A stretch of 64,000 nucleotides of DNA from Lathyrus oleraceus (lineage: Eukaryota; Streptophyta; Magnoliopsida; Fabales; Fabaceae): assembly GCF_024323335.1 (NCBI RefSeq), contig NC_066583.1:275053416-275117415 (forward strand), read 5' to 3'. Position 1 is the first letter of the stretch; the number at the start of each line of letters is the position of its first letter. Shown here one piece after another: positions 38,447 to 47,694 of the stretch. Under the pieces are notes generated by a model that saw only the letters and a list, made by a program, of their open reading frames with translations, had not been told where the DNA came from and ran no database searches. The translations under genes were made by a program, and so were the position numbers.

Positions 38447-39895
38447 CTATGGATTCCTAGAAGCTCGAGATGCCGGAAGATAAGTTGCACGAAGCCTCTT
38501 GATCTCTCTCTCGTATGCTGCTTCCATGTCCGCCTTATCTTTGGCGAGTCTATCATACCTCCTTTTCCAGAACTTGGAAGACTGAGGAAGTAGAGAAGTC
38601 CAAGTATCATCAGGATCATCAATGACCTGATGCTCGAGAAACTCGATCATAGCATCCTTCTCCTTCAGCTGTTGAAGCAACTCTTCTCTTTCACGGATCC
38701 AAGCATGTGAAAGGTCTTCGTCTCTCAACTCCTCTACGCCTTGGTTAGGGAGGGTTGAAGGCCCAACCACAACCAACGGTGTAGGTCTCGGATAATCATA
38801 AGGCATGAGATACTCAGATGCTCTCTTCCTCACCCAAGTAGTGTATGGCTCCAGAGCTATGCAGTTCTTCGGACCCAATTCACTTCTACCCTTCTTGTGA
38901 ATCTTGCGCCAAGCGCGGACCATCCTGGCTTTCAGGCCTTGGGGATCTTTACCCTCCTGAAAGAACACACCTTCTAACAGAATGTTATTAGGTTTATCCT
39001 TTAGGGGGAACCCAAGCTGACGTCGTTCTAACACAGGGTTGTAGCTAATCCCACCACATGTACCAAGAAGAGGCACATTGGAGAATTCACCACAAGAATC
39101 AATGATCTGGACACCATCATATGCACGATCATACCAAGAGATATCATCATTAGTGAGAGACATAAGTCTCGTAGGCCATCGTAGACATCCCTTGTTCTCC
39201 TTGAAAGCGACCGTCTGAGGTAAGTGAGAAATAAACCACTTATACAACAGAGGCAAACAACACACAATAGCACCACCACCCTTTGCATTCCTCAGGTGCA
39301 AAGAGACATAGGTATCACCCAACAGAGTTGGAACGAGATTAAGAGCAGAGAAGATCCTAATAGCGTTCACATCCACAAACTTGTCGATGTTGGGGAACAA
39401 TACCAATCCATAAATGAGAAGCATAAATATGGCTTCAAAGGCATCCTCACTCATGGCCTTCCCATAAACGGTAGCTTGAGCGATGAGGAACTCAGAAGGA
39501 AGACCTTGAATTCCATCTTTGGTAGTCATATGAGCTTTAACCAAGGATTCATCTATGTGCAACATGTCAACTATCTCTCGAGAAGTAGGAATACTCTCCA
39601 AGCCACTGAACGGCACCTGATCCAGAATCGGAATACCCACAAGATGAGCATACTCCTCAAGGGTAGGCAATAGCTGAAAGTCTGGAAAAGAGAAGCAATG
39701 ATACAGAGGATCATAGAACTGCGCCAAAGTATTCATCAAACCTTCGTCAACCTGAGTAGTCAGCAGAGGCAGAAGCTTCCCATAACGAGCTTTGAAACCC
39801 AAGGGATCTAATACATAAGATGTCAGATTCCTTAACTCTTTCAGATCGGGTTTTCGAAAGCTGTACTTCTTTGTATTCCTTTTTTGTCTTTCCAT
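38447..39895 (-). CDS. Ogre ORF1 protein, open, function unknown
   Basis: An uninterrupted minus-strand ORF of 482 codons when started at the ATG at 39895 (MERQKRNTKKYSFRKPDLKE). The frame stays open upstream to 40060, but that part is Cys/Ile-rich and unlike the family, so I prefer 39895. Ogre elements carry such an ORF before gag; its role is unknown. I believe it belongs to the DUF7745 family, which I could not check. Residues 53-70 (LMNTLAQFYDPLYHCFSF) and 76-90 (LPTLEEYAHLVGIPI) resemble in pattern the core of the plant mobile domain. The C-terminal third is charged and probably coiled-coil (EREELLQQLKEKDAMIEFLE, and DKADMEAAYEREIKRLRA). Unlike the neighbouring gag-pro it has no stop. 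It is separated from gag-pro by about 140 bp. Confidence 0.85.
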   Translation of the reverse strand: MERQKRNTKKYSFRKPDLKELRNLTSYVLDPLGFKARYGKLLPLLTTQVDEGLMNTLAQFYDPLYHCFSFPDFQLLPTLEEYAHLVGIPILDQVPFSGLESIPTSREIVDMLHIDESLVKAHMTTKDGIQGLPSEFLIAQATVYGKAMSEDAFEAIFMLLIYGLVLFPNIDKFVDVNAIRIFSALNLVPTLLGDTYVSLHLRNAKGGGAIVCCLPLLYKWFISHLPQTVAFKENKGCLRWPTRLMSLTNDDISWYDRAYDGVQIIDSCGEFSNVPLLGTCGGISYNPVLERRQLGFPLKDKPNNILLEGVFFQEGKDPQGLKARMVRAWRKIHKKGRSELGPKNCIALEPYTTWVRKRASEYLMPYDYPRPTPLVVVGPSTLPNQGVEELRDEDLSHAWIREREELLQQLKEKDAMIEFLEHQVIDDPDDTWTSLLPQSSKFWKRRYDRLAKDKADMEAAYEREIKRLRATYLPASRASRNP

Positions 39896-40049
39896 ATATG
39901 AAAATTTTGCAAATAAACCCCTTAAGTTCCTTGAAAATTTTCTTTTCTTTTTGATGATATGGATGCAGATGAATGCATGAATGCAACAATCACACTCAAG
40001 GATCAAGCAAAGCACACCAGACAAAGGCCATGGGATGGCTCGTTTTATC

Positions 40050-40241
40050 CCTAATATCAATCATCCATTTTGGTGGATTATGGTTTTCACCTTATCGACA
40101 CCCAAGTTCCATTGATATTAACGATATACGAACGGTTCAACCATCCTTAATATCAATCATCCATTTTGGTGGATTATGGTTTGTACCTTATCAACACCCA
40201 AGTTCCATTGATATTAACGATGGGTGAACGGATCAACCATG
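40050..40241. repeat. Tandem duplication, 96-bp unit x 2, in the Ogre leader
   Basis: The phrase TAATATCAATCATCCATTTT starts at 40052 and again at 40148, and the two copies are nearly identical for 96 bp. It lies between the PBS and ORF1, in the 5' untranslated leader. Confidence 0.9.
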
Positions 40242-40877
40242 AATCACGGGTTTGTTGTGAGTCACGAGCATGGAGTCTCAGTTAAGAACCACCCAAAGGG
40301 AGTGTACTATGGTTTAAACCTGTCGAACATGTTCTACAAGAGGTTCCCATAGTCATCATCCCATCTTTCGAATATTATCGGAGGAACGAATACTCGTATT
40401 CCAAAAATATTCTCAAGAGAGACTCTTATGAGTGTAGCATCGCGTAACAATCGCATCAGATCTTACATCTGAATGACCTCCGCACTACGTCCTAAAAATA
40501 GGCCAAGATGGGCTTGGTAAACTAAGGTCCTTGGCTTCTACGGCACATATTAAAAGAATAATGCCTAACCACAAATAACTTGTGTGACATTATTAATCCA
40601 ACATGACCTCCACCAAGTGAATGGACTCGCAAGTCAACTTGCTAAGGAATAACTCCACACAAGTCGACGAGACTATGCCATTCTCCTATCATAGGGTACA
40701 CTCGAGTTCGGGTATAGAACTCATCTCACGAAGATCACCAAGCAGCAATTGATATATCAATCAAATCAATCATTACAAGCAATACAGTAATCCCAAATTG
40801 TACAAAAATATGTCATAAACAATATATCACAACAATTGTGAAAAGTAGGCAAAACCACCAGGAAAATTTATCTTTTA
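40242..40877 (-). other. Ogre 5' leader, no gene
   Basis: Between the PBS and the 96-bp duplication there is no coding frame. The sequence would be the untranslated leader downstream of the PBS. Confidence 0.6.
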
Positions 40878-40895
40878 TCCCCAGCAGAGTCGCCA
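40878..40895 (-). promoter_or_regulatory. Primer binding site, tRNA-Arg type
   Basis: On the minus strand TGGCGACTCTGCTGGGGA lies six bases after the 5' LTR end at 40902. It is complementary to a tRNA 3' end of the form TCCCCAGCAGAGTCGCCA. A tRNA-Arg PBS of this type is described for Ogre elements. This fixes element orientation and LTR boundary. Confidence 0.88.
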
Positions 40896-40901
40896 CTTTT
40901 C

Positions 40902-41051
40902 TGTAGCGGTGTATTAGTCACTTTATGATTTATTGACTAAATCAAAAGCAAATCATACAAAGATAGAGTCGTCACCGCACTTTTATTTATCCAAAGGAAT
41001 GGCTAAAAAGCGAACAAAAGCCTAAGAAGTTTTACAAAGAAAACTAATAAA
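40902..41051 (-). mobile_element. Ogre 5' LTR remnant (last 150 bp)
   Basis: Nearly identical to 24325-24474, the 3' end of the 3' LTR, then breaks off after AATAAA at 41051, where copia leader sequence begins. About 5 kb of this LTR are missing. The few differences from the 3' LTR (for example GTGTATTAGTC against GTGTATTCGTC) show it is a real, separately aged LTR copy. Confidence 0.88.
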
Positions 41052-41315
41052 GCGGACCCTCGGCTAACTCTGCGTAGTGTGATCGGTCGCCGAAATTTAA
41101 TTTGGTTTTAATTAATTAAAGGAATTAAAATTAATAATTATAATGTGTTTATTATTATTGCCTTGTGGTGATCAGTTATGGCCTTAGTTATCCTTTATTT
41201 TGTTTTTGGGTTTTAAAATACGACCGGCGTGTCGTGCCTCTCCTTTTAATCTCTTAATGTAACTTCTTTTCTCATCTCAATCCCTCGTATGTAAAACGAG
41301 TTTCTTCTGGAATGT

Positions 41316-41441
41316 AATGTTATAAAGAAAAAGAAGAATTCAATATCAAAGGAGGACAATGTTATGAAGAAAGAGAAGAATTCAATATCAAAGGAGGACA
41401 ATGTTATGAAGAAAGAGAAGAATTCAATATCAAAGGAGGAC
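41316..41441. repeat. Minisatellite, 42-bp unit x 3
   Basis: Units 41316-41357, 41358-41399 and 41400-41441, each ending in ATCAAAGGAGGAC. The first differs from the other two at two positions. Confidence 0.95.
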
Positions 41442-41681
41442 AACCTTGAAGATCTTGCTTGGAGAAACTTAGATCGATATTAGGTTAGTTTAGGTTCTCT
41501 CATTGGCTTGGGAGAACAATTGCGCTAGGGGCCATAACTGTTTCAATATGTATGTTGATGCATATGTATGTATATTGATGCATGTGAATATATGTTGATG
41601 CATGTGAGAGACGATTTATATGACAAATAAGCCGGTGAGATCAGAACAATTGCAATTCCCTCAAAATAAATATTAAGTTTA

Positions 41682-42010
41682 TGCTTTCCAAGTTTTAGCA
41701 CTCATCAAGACTAGTATCAGATAATGTAGGTTTCGCCTACGTGAGGTTCATGTTCTATATTAGTAAGGTGCGATGGGATAATTGTAATATCCAACTGCTA
41801 AAACAATGGGTCAAACTTAACTAAACAAATTATAATAATATTATATATGTTTGCTTTCCAAGTTTTAGCACTCATCAAGACTAGTATCGGATAATATAGG
41901 TTTCGCTTACGCGAGGTGCATGTTCTATATTAGTAAGGTGCGATGGGATAATTGTAATATCCAACTGCTAAGACAATGGGTCAAACTTAAATTATAATAA
42001 TATTATATAT
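41682..42010. repeat. Tandem duplication, 170-bp unit x 2
   Basis: TGCTTTCCAAGTTTTAGCAC starts at 41682 and at 41852. The second copy is slightly shorter because of a small deletion near 41990. Confidence 0.9.
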
Positions 42011-42342
42011 GTTTAGAAGCAAGAGTTGGGAATGATCCATATGATGGATTGCAATAAGGAGTTATTCACCCAACTGAAATTTTCGAGAGTTGTATGAGAT
42101 ACAATTGGAAGGAGTTTCTACCTAAATAACCTAGTATTGTGTAATCCGCCTACGCGGACTTAGAACGAAGTGAAATATGGATCTCGACCCACTAGAAAAT
42201 CTTCCAACGGGATTTTCCGAACCAAATGATGAGGGTCATTTGTTTTGAGTAAATTAGTGGGAGCATATTTAATTAAAGGCCTAATTAAATATGTCAATGA
42301 TACTTGTATTTTCATTAATCTCAACAAACACCTCTAACAAAC

Positions 42343-43138
42343 ATTTTGCGATCAATCCTTGACAAAGAAAAATTGTCTGGGACAAATTTTCTGGATTGGC
42401 ACCGAAACCTGAGGATTGTCCTCAAACATGATAGAAAGTTGTATGTCTTAGAGAAACCTATTCCCGAAGAGGAACCTCCTAGTTCTGCATCTTAGGAAGA
42501 AAGAGATGCTTATAAGAAGCATGTCGATGATGCCAATGAAACTGCTTGTCTCATGCTAGCTACAATGAACTCAGAATTGCAAAAGCAACATGAGAACATG
42601 ACAGCGTTCGATATGATCGAACACCTGAAGATGCTCTATCAAGAGCAAGCAAGGCATGAAAGGTTTGAAGTTTCAAAAGCCCTTTTTCAAGGCAAGTTAG
42701 CCTGGGGAGCCCCAGTAGGTCCCCATGTGCTCAAGATGATTGGGTACGTGGAAAACCTTGAAAGGTCGGATTTTCCCCTCGGAAAGGAACTTGCGACTGA
42801 TTTGATCTTGCAATCGTTTCCAGATAGATTCAGTCAATTTGTCCTAAATTTCAATATGAATGATTTGGAAAAATCTCTTCCTGAACTGCTAGCCATGTTA
42901 AGAACTGCTGAGTAGAATCTGAAGACAAAAAGGAAGTCCATTCTGATGATCGGAAATGGAAAGAGACAGAACAAAAGGCCCACCAAGCAGGGTGATAAAG
43001 GGAAAGACAAGGAAGTTGCCAAACCCAGACCCACCGTTGCTGCTTTGAAGCCTAGTGGAGGCATAGCAAAGGCAGGCACCTGCTTCCATTGCGGTAAGAC
43101 CGGACACTAGAAGAGAAACTGCCCAAAGTACTTGGAAG
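42343..43138 (+). pseudogene. Copia gag remnant
   Basis: A plus-strand frame shows the Ty1/copia gag start (EKLSGTNFLDWHRNLRIVL), then the helical core up to ELLAMLRTAE. A zinc knuckle CFHCGKTGH...RNC of the CX2CX4HX4C form follows, with a stop codon inside it. In-frame stops are at 42493-42495, 42913-42915 and 43108-43110. The initiating ATG is not visible before the first conserved residues. Gag would form the particle and bind RNA. Dead copy. Confidence 0.88.
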
Positions 43139-44089
43139 ATGACAAAGTCTCCATTCACAGGAAAAGGTGAAAGAGCTGATGATCTTTTAGCCCTCATACA
43201 TACTGATGTATGTGGACCACTGAACATACCAGCCAAAGGAGGTTTTCAGTACTTCATCACATTTACTGATGATTTCAGTAGGTATGGTTATCTGTATAAT
43301 GAAACACAAATCGGATTCCTTTGAAAAGTTCAAGGAATTCAAGAATGAAGTACAAAACCAACTAGGTAAGAATATTAAAAACTCTTCGATCAGATCGAGG
43401 TGGTGAGTATTTAAGCCTAAAGTTCGATGACCATCTGAAAGAGTGTGAGATCCTATCCCAACTTACTCCTCCTGGAACACCCCAATGGAATGGTGTATCT
43501 GAGAGAAGAAATCGAACCCTGTTAGACATGGCCTGATCCACGATGAGTCACGCCGATCTTCCAAACTCCTTTTGGGGACATGCACCATTGACAGCAGCTT
43601 ACACACTTAACTGTGTTCCATCCAAAAAGGTTGAGAAGACACCATATGAGATATGGAGTGGTAAGAAACCACATATGTCTTACATGAAGATTTGGGGTTG
43701 CGAAGTTTATGTGAAACGACAAATTTCAACTAAGCTTGAGCCCAAATCTGACAAATGCTTATTTGTGGGGCATCCTAAAGAAACAAGAGGGTATTACTTC
43801 TACAATCCTTCTAAGGGCAAAGTGTTTATCGCTCGAACTGGAGTTTTCCTAGAAAAGGATTTTATTTCCAAAGGAATCAGTGGGAGGAAAGTAGATCTTG
43901 AAGAAATTCAAGAATCACAAAGCATTGATACACCTATGGAGGAATTAGAGCAGGAAACACAAGTAGTTGTGGAAGAGCAACCTGCTCAAGTAGAACAAGA
44001 CCAGCGTAGGTCAAGCAGGATATGTCACCTACCTGAGAGATATGGATATCTCATAACTGATCAAGGTGATGTATTACTCATGGATCAAG
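43139..44089 (+). pseudogene. Copia integrase remnant
   Basis: The integrase core begins at HTDVCGPLNIPAKGGFQYF (first catalytic Asp in the HTD motif), continues with FTDDFSRYGY (second Asp) and reaches PPGTPQWNGVSERRNRTLLD (catalytic Glu region). Next come the C-terminal segments TPYEIWSGKKPHMSYMKIWG and CLFVGHPKETRGYYFYNP. Frameshifts occur near 43290 and 43380, and a stop near 43534. The protease and zinc-binding pre-integrase part that should precede it are missing, so a deletion sits at about 43138. Confidence 0.88.
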
Positions 44090-44311
44090 AACGAAGATGA
44101 GCCTTGTGTCTATAAGAAGGTTAGTGGGAGCATGACCATTTTCCTTGTATTATATGTAGATGACATATTACTCATTGGAAACGATGTCCCTACCCTGCAA
44201 CAAGTAAAGTCTTGGTTGGGGAAATGCTTTTCTATGAAGGACCTAGGTGAAGCAGCCTATATATTAGGAATCAGAATCTATAGAGATAGATCACAAAACT
44301 GCTTGGCCTAA
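44090..44311 (+). pseudogene. Copia reverse transcriptase fragment
   Basis: The frame contains EDEPCVYKKVSGS and LVLYVDDILLIGND with the YVDD catalytic motif, then FSMKDLGEAAYILGIRIYRD. The N-terminal half of the RT is absent: the sequence jumps from the integrase C-terminus into mid-RT at about 44089. A stop ends the frame at 44309-44311. Confidence 0.9.
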
Positions 44312-44329
44312 GTGAGAGTACATACATAG

Positions 44330-44792
44330 ACAAAGTGCTGAGACGCTTTAATATGCATGATTCCAATGGTTATGTGTTTTGCTTAAATGGTGGCACTGTG
44401 AGATGGAAAGTTCAAAGCAAGATACAATTGCTGACTCTACAACCGAGGCCGAGTATATTGATGCCTCAAGTGCAGCAAAGGAGGCTGTTTGGATCAAAAA
44501 GTTCATTAGTGAACTTGACATAGTTCCTGGCATTGTGGATCCCATTGGTCTCTATTATGAAAACAATTATGCTATCGCACAAGCTAAGGAGCTCAAATCT
44601 CACCAACGATACAAACACATACTTAGGCATTATCACCTCATTCGAGAGGTAATATATAGAGGAGATGTGAAAATATGCAGAGTACCTACACTTGACAATA
44701 TTGCAGACCCACTGACAAAGCCTCTTGCACAGCAGAAGCATGATGGCTATACTAGATCTATGGGCATTAGGGATATGCCTGATTGGCCCTAG
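44330..44792 (+). pseudogene. Copia RNase H fragment
   Basis: Contains the late RNase H blocks: ADSTTEAEYIDASSAAKEAV, then YYENNYAIAQAK, HQRYKHILRHYHLIRE and NIADPLTKPL. These are the C-terminal end of copia polyproteins. The frame closes with a stop just before the PPT. The early RNase H part is deleted. Confidence 0.9.
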
Positions 44793-44796
44793 TGCT

Positions 44797-44806
44797 AGTG
44801 GGAGAT
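44797..44806 (+). promoter_or_regulatory. Copia polypurine tract
   Basis: AGTGGGAGAT directly precedes the LTR start TGTTGGTG at 44807. Confidence 0.75.
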
Positions 44807-46166
44807 TGTTGGTGTAAGCCCTAGAGGCCAATACTTTTGGTACTTGTATCGAATTAATTATTAATAATAAAAGGCTTTTTCTTTATTACGTTTGTTTAAT
44901 AAAGTCCCTAGGATAGCTAGTCAGTTTAATGTATCAAGTGTGACTTGATCATGAGATCACATTAAACATAAGGACATTATTCTTAAAGTATCCGTAGTCG
45001 AGCTTTATTGTGAAGTGGGATAACACTAAAGCATTAAGACTATTATGTAAATAGACTGATGATCACATCTCATGGATCATGGATAAGGAGTTATCAAGTC
45101 TTGAACATAGGTATGAATATTACGAGTAATATTTATACTGGATTGACCCGCTATGAGAATACTATATAGAAAGTTATGCAAAGTGTCATAAGTTATTCTC
45201 ATGGTGATAATGGTGTATACCACTCTTCGACCTGAAACCACTATGAACCCTAGATGTAGAGTCGAGTGTTTTATTGCTGATCCAACGTTGTCTGTAACTG
45301 GATAACCATAAAGACAGTTGATGGGTACTCCACGAAGCATGCTGAGGGACATGAGTGACCTAGATGGAATTTGCCCATCCTGCATAATAGGATAAATGTC
45401 TATGGGCCCAATATTGAACTGGACAAGGATGACACGGTCTATGCCTTGTGTTCAATATAGACATAAGGGCAAAAGGGTAATTATGCGCATAAGTATTATC
45501 ACAGAAGGATTTGTCAGATCACATGACATTTTCGTGTCTTGGGTAGCAGTGATGTGTTGCTAGATACCGCTCACTTTTTATTATGTTAAATGCGTGATTT
45601 AATATAATTGTCAACATCGCAAAAACCTACAGGGTCACACACAAAGGACGGATTGATGAGAGATAGAGTAACTAAGGAACACCGTAAGGTACGGTGCACT
45701 TAAGTGAATACGAAATATGGTAAGGTACCACACGCTTAAGTGATTTTGGGCATATTATAAGATATGGGCCAAAATACACTTAAGTGGGATTTTTAGCTTG
45801 AAGCCCACACAAGTGGTTCTATAAATAGAACCCTTGTGCAGAAGCATTAATTGCGGTTACATTATTTTCGTTTTCTCTCTCTCTCTCTCACTCACTCACT
45901 CACTCAAAGCCTTCATTCGTACCAGCTAGCACTGAGATTGAAGGAATCCATTCGTGTGGACTGAGTAGAGACGTTGTCATCGTTCAACATTCGTGATCGC
46001 TCCGTAGATCTGCATCAAAGGTTTTGATCGTCACAAGAGATCTGCACCAAAGGTTTCAATCGTCACAAGAGGTAAATATTCTATCACTGATCATGACCAT
46101 TCGTAAGGATCTCTAAAGGAGAAAATTTTAATTTTTGCTGCGTTTTTGATCGCAATTCTCCTTCAG
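44807..46166 (+). mobile_element. Copia 3' LTR (complete, 1360 bp)
   Basis: Starts TGTTGGTGTAAGCCC and ends GCAATTCTCCTTCA. The start matches the 5' LTR at 17658 and the end matches the inverted LTR at 23376. The TATA box is at 45819-45828, followed by a CT/CACT microsatellite around 45870-45905. It is followed by GTCAC, the partner of ATCAC before 17658. The 102-codon antisense frame at 45077-45385 recurs in all three LTR copies. Confidence 0.9.
45819..45828 (+). promoter_or_regulatory. TATA box of the copia LTR
   Basis: CTATAAATAG at the centre of the near-palindrome GGTTCTATAAATAGAACC, about 1 kb into the LTR. Confidence 0.7.
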
Positions 46167-47298
46167 TCACTTGGGTGACGATTTTGTGAGAAGGGGTGAC
46201 AGAGACATCATGACGACCGTCATGATGGGTGGGTTGACTATCATGACATGTGTTGACCAGTTTTGGGTCGCCGACTCAATGTTTTGAGTTGTATTCGGTT
46301 CCAACTACTGTTGGTTGCTATTTTGTTATGTTTGACAAGTTGGTGAATAAAATTTATATGCTTTAAAATTTGTGTGAATACTTTGTGAATGTATAAGAAT
46401 GTGTTATTGAATACTGGTATGATTTGGTATTGATGAGTTATAATTGCATATCATACTTGTTATATTGAGATGATGGACTTATTGGCGATATAAGTGGTAC
46501 GAAGGAGAATCAGTGATGTTATTACATTTATACGCATTATTGCATTTAATGCATCATGGTGTACGGACTTTGATCTAGTGTTGTGTCGCTTATTCAGAAA
46601 AGGGGACTTGTGACGAGTCGCTGATTCAGAAGGGGGGATTAGTGACGTTCATGGTTCAGAATAGGGGATCATGCGGTGGTGGGACTAAATCAGTATCATA
46701 CCTCTGATGTCAAAATTGGCACCACATGCATAAAGAGTCGAGAAGTTGATGCATTTCATACATACCTACTTTGCGATCAAGTTATCATTATCATTTTTGC
46801 ATTGTTGTGAATGATATTCATGAATTAATGATTGGTTGATTTTGCTCTATTGAGATATGAGTGAAATGTTCTTGATATGAATGATTTATACATGGATGAT
46901 TTTTAAGCATGATTCTATCCTTGCTTTATTTGCACCGCTAACATATTTTAAGCGTATTCTCACCCCTGTTTATTTTGTTATGGTGTTCTATACTCTTTTG
47001 GAGTACATATAATCATGTAGGAAAACAACCGGTGTTTGAGCTAAAGAATGGCGTTGGGGCCTCTTCTTTTATTTTACTAATCCCCGAGTCATTTAGTTTT
47101 TGTTGAAGCTCTGATATGTAACACTGTGACGAGTTGAGATGAAATGAATGTTTTCTTTGAAGTTTTTGATGTTGTGTTGTTATTTGATATATGTTATAAT
47201 TGGAGACTGGTGCATGTTGTGAATGTGTACCATTGTTGTTGTGTAAAATTATATGTTTTATTTTTATGAGTCAAGAGTAACGGGTTTAGGGTGTTACA
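46167..47298 (+). mobile_element. Ty3-type LTR, right part
   Basis: Continuation of the LTR that starts at 16695. It carries the phrase 'accacatgcataaagagtc', also seen in the solo LTR at 1831-4321, and ends GGGTTTAGGGTGTTACA. With only one LTR copy and no internal domain it is probably a solo LTR that later received the copia element. No coding sequence. Confidence 0.7.
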
Positions 47299-47489
47299 GC
47301 GAGATTTTGAGAACCTTGAAAATGTTTTTTAGAATTGAGAAAGGAGAAAGAGTTCTGGCGCGTTTTTGAACAAACAACGTTCGGAGATGCGTCGCCGTAA
47401 GTATTGAGTTGGAGTGTGTCCGAAGATGCATCTTCGAAATCTGGAGATATTATTGTATTTTCACGAGGTGTGTTAGTAATGCATAAGGT

Positions 47490-47505
47490 GAATTAAGAAA
47501 TTACC
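47490..47505 (-). repeat. Right terminal inverted repeat of the PMD element
   Basis: Read on the minus strand it is GGTAATTTCTTAATTC, matching the left end with a substitution and a one-base gap. Target duplication TAAACAAG follows at 47506-47513. The adjoining 47299-47489 carries two of the subterminal ATGCAT-type motifs (about 47391 and 47425). Confidence 0.7.
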
Positions 47506-47694
47506 TAAACAAGATATGATTTTTATTGATCCACAATGACCAACACACCACAGACCAGATTAAACCACATGTTGTCTTAGAAGTCTTGACTTTGTACTTT
47601 AACAACTTTGTAAATTGCCTTTAAAAAGCCTCGATTGTTATAACACAGGAGGGCAAAACAATTTTCAACCAATTCCCAATATTATTCCACAAGG

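Larger units (their letters stand above)
24325..41051 (-). mobile_element. Ogre retrotransposon, internally deleted, minus strand
   Basis: Reading leftward the order is: remnant 5' LTR (41051-40902), PBS (40895-40878), leader, ORF1 (39895-38447), gag-pro (38309-34854), candidate intron, remnant of the post-intron exon (34591-34397), C-terminal integrase region (34297-33959), long 3' UTR, PPT (29508-29493) and full 3' LTR (29492-24325). Reverse transcriptase, RNase H and the integrase core are absent. It was inserted in the inverted copia LTR, and its 5' LTR was later cut to about 150 bp at 41051. The PBS type, extra ORF1 and intron before pol are the known marks of Ogre elements. Confidence 0.9.
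41052..42342 (+). other. Ty1/copia leader region with internal duplications
   Basis: Non-coding stretch between the deletion junction and the gag remnant. It contains a 42-bp unit repeated three times (41316-41441) and a 170-bp tandem duplication (41682 onward). The copia 5' LTR end and PBS are not found and appear to have been deleted. Confidence 0.6.
13712..47505. mobile_element. Mutator-like element carrying a PMD gene, split by nested retrotransposons
   Basis: The left end GGAAATTTTCTTAAT (13712) and the right end, read inverted from 47505, GGTAATTTCTTAAT, are similar terminal inverted repeats. They are flanked by a perfect 8-bp direct repeat TAAACAAG (13704-13711 and 47506-47513). Removing the inserted block 16695-47298 leaves an element of about 3.2 kb with a PMD gene (14210-16268). 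Subterminal GAGATGCATCTCCGAA-like motifs occur near both ends. Mutator-like elements usually make 9-bp duplications; here 8 are exact. No transposase is present, so it is non-autonomous. Confidence 0.75.

Noticed and set aside
39224..39673. 149-codon plus-strand ORF
   Set aside because: Antisense shadow of Ogre ORF1.
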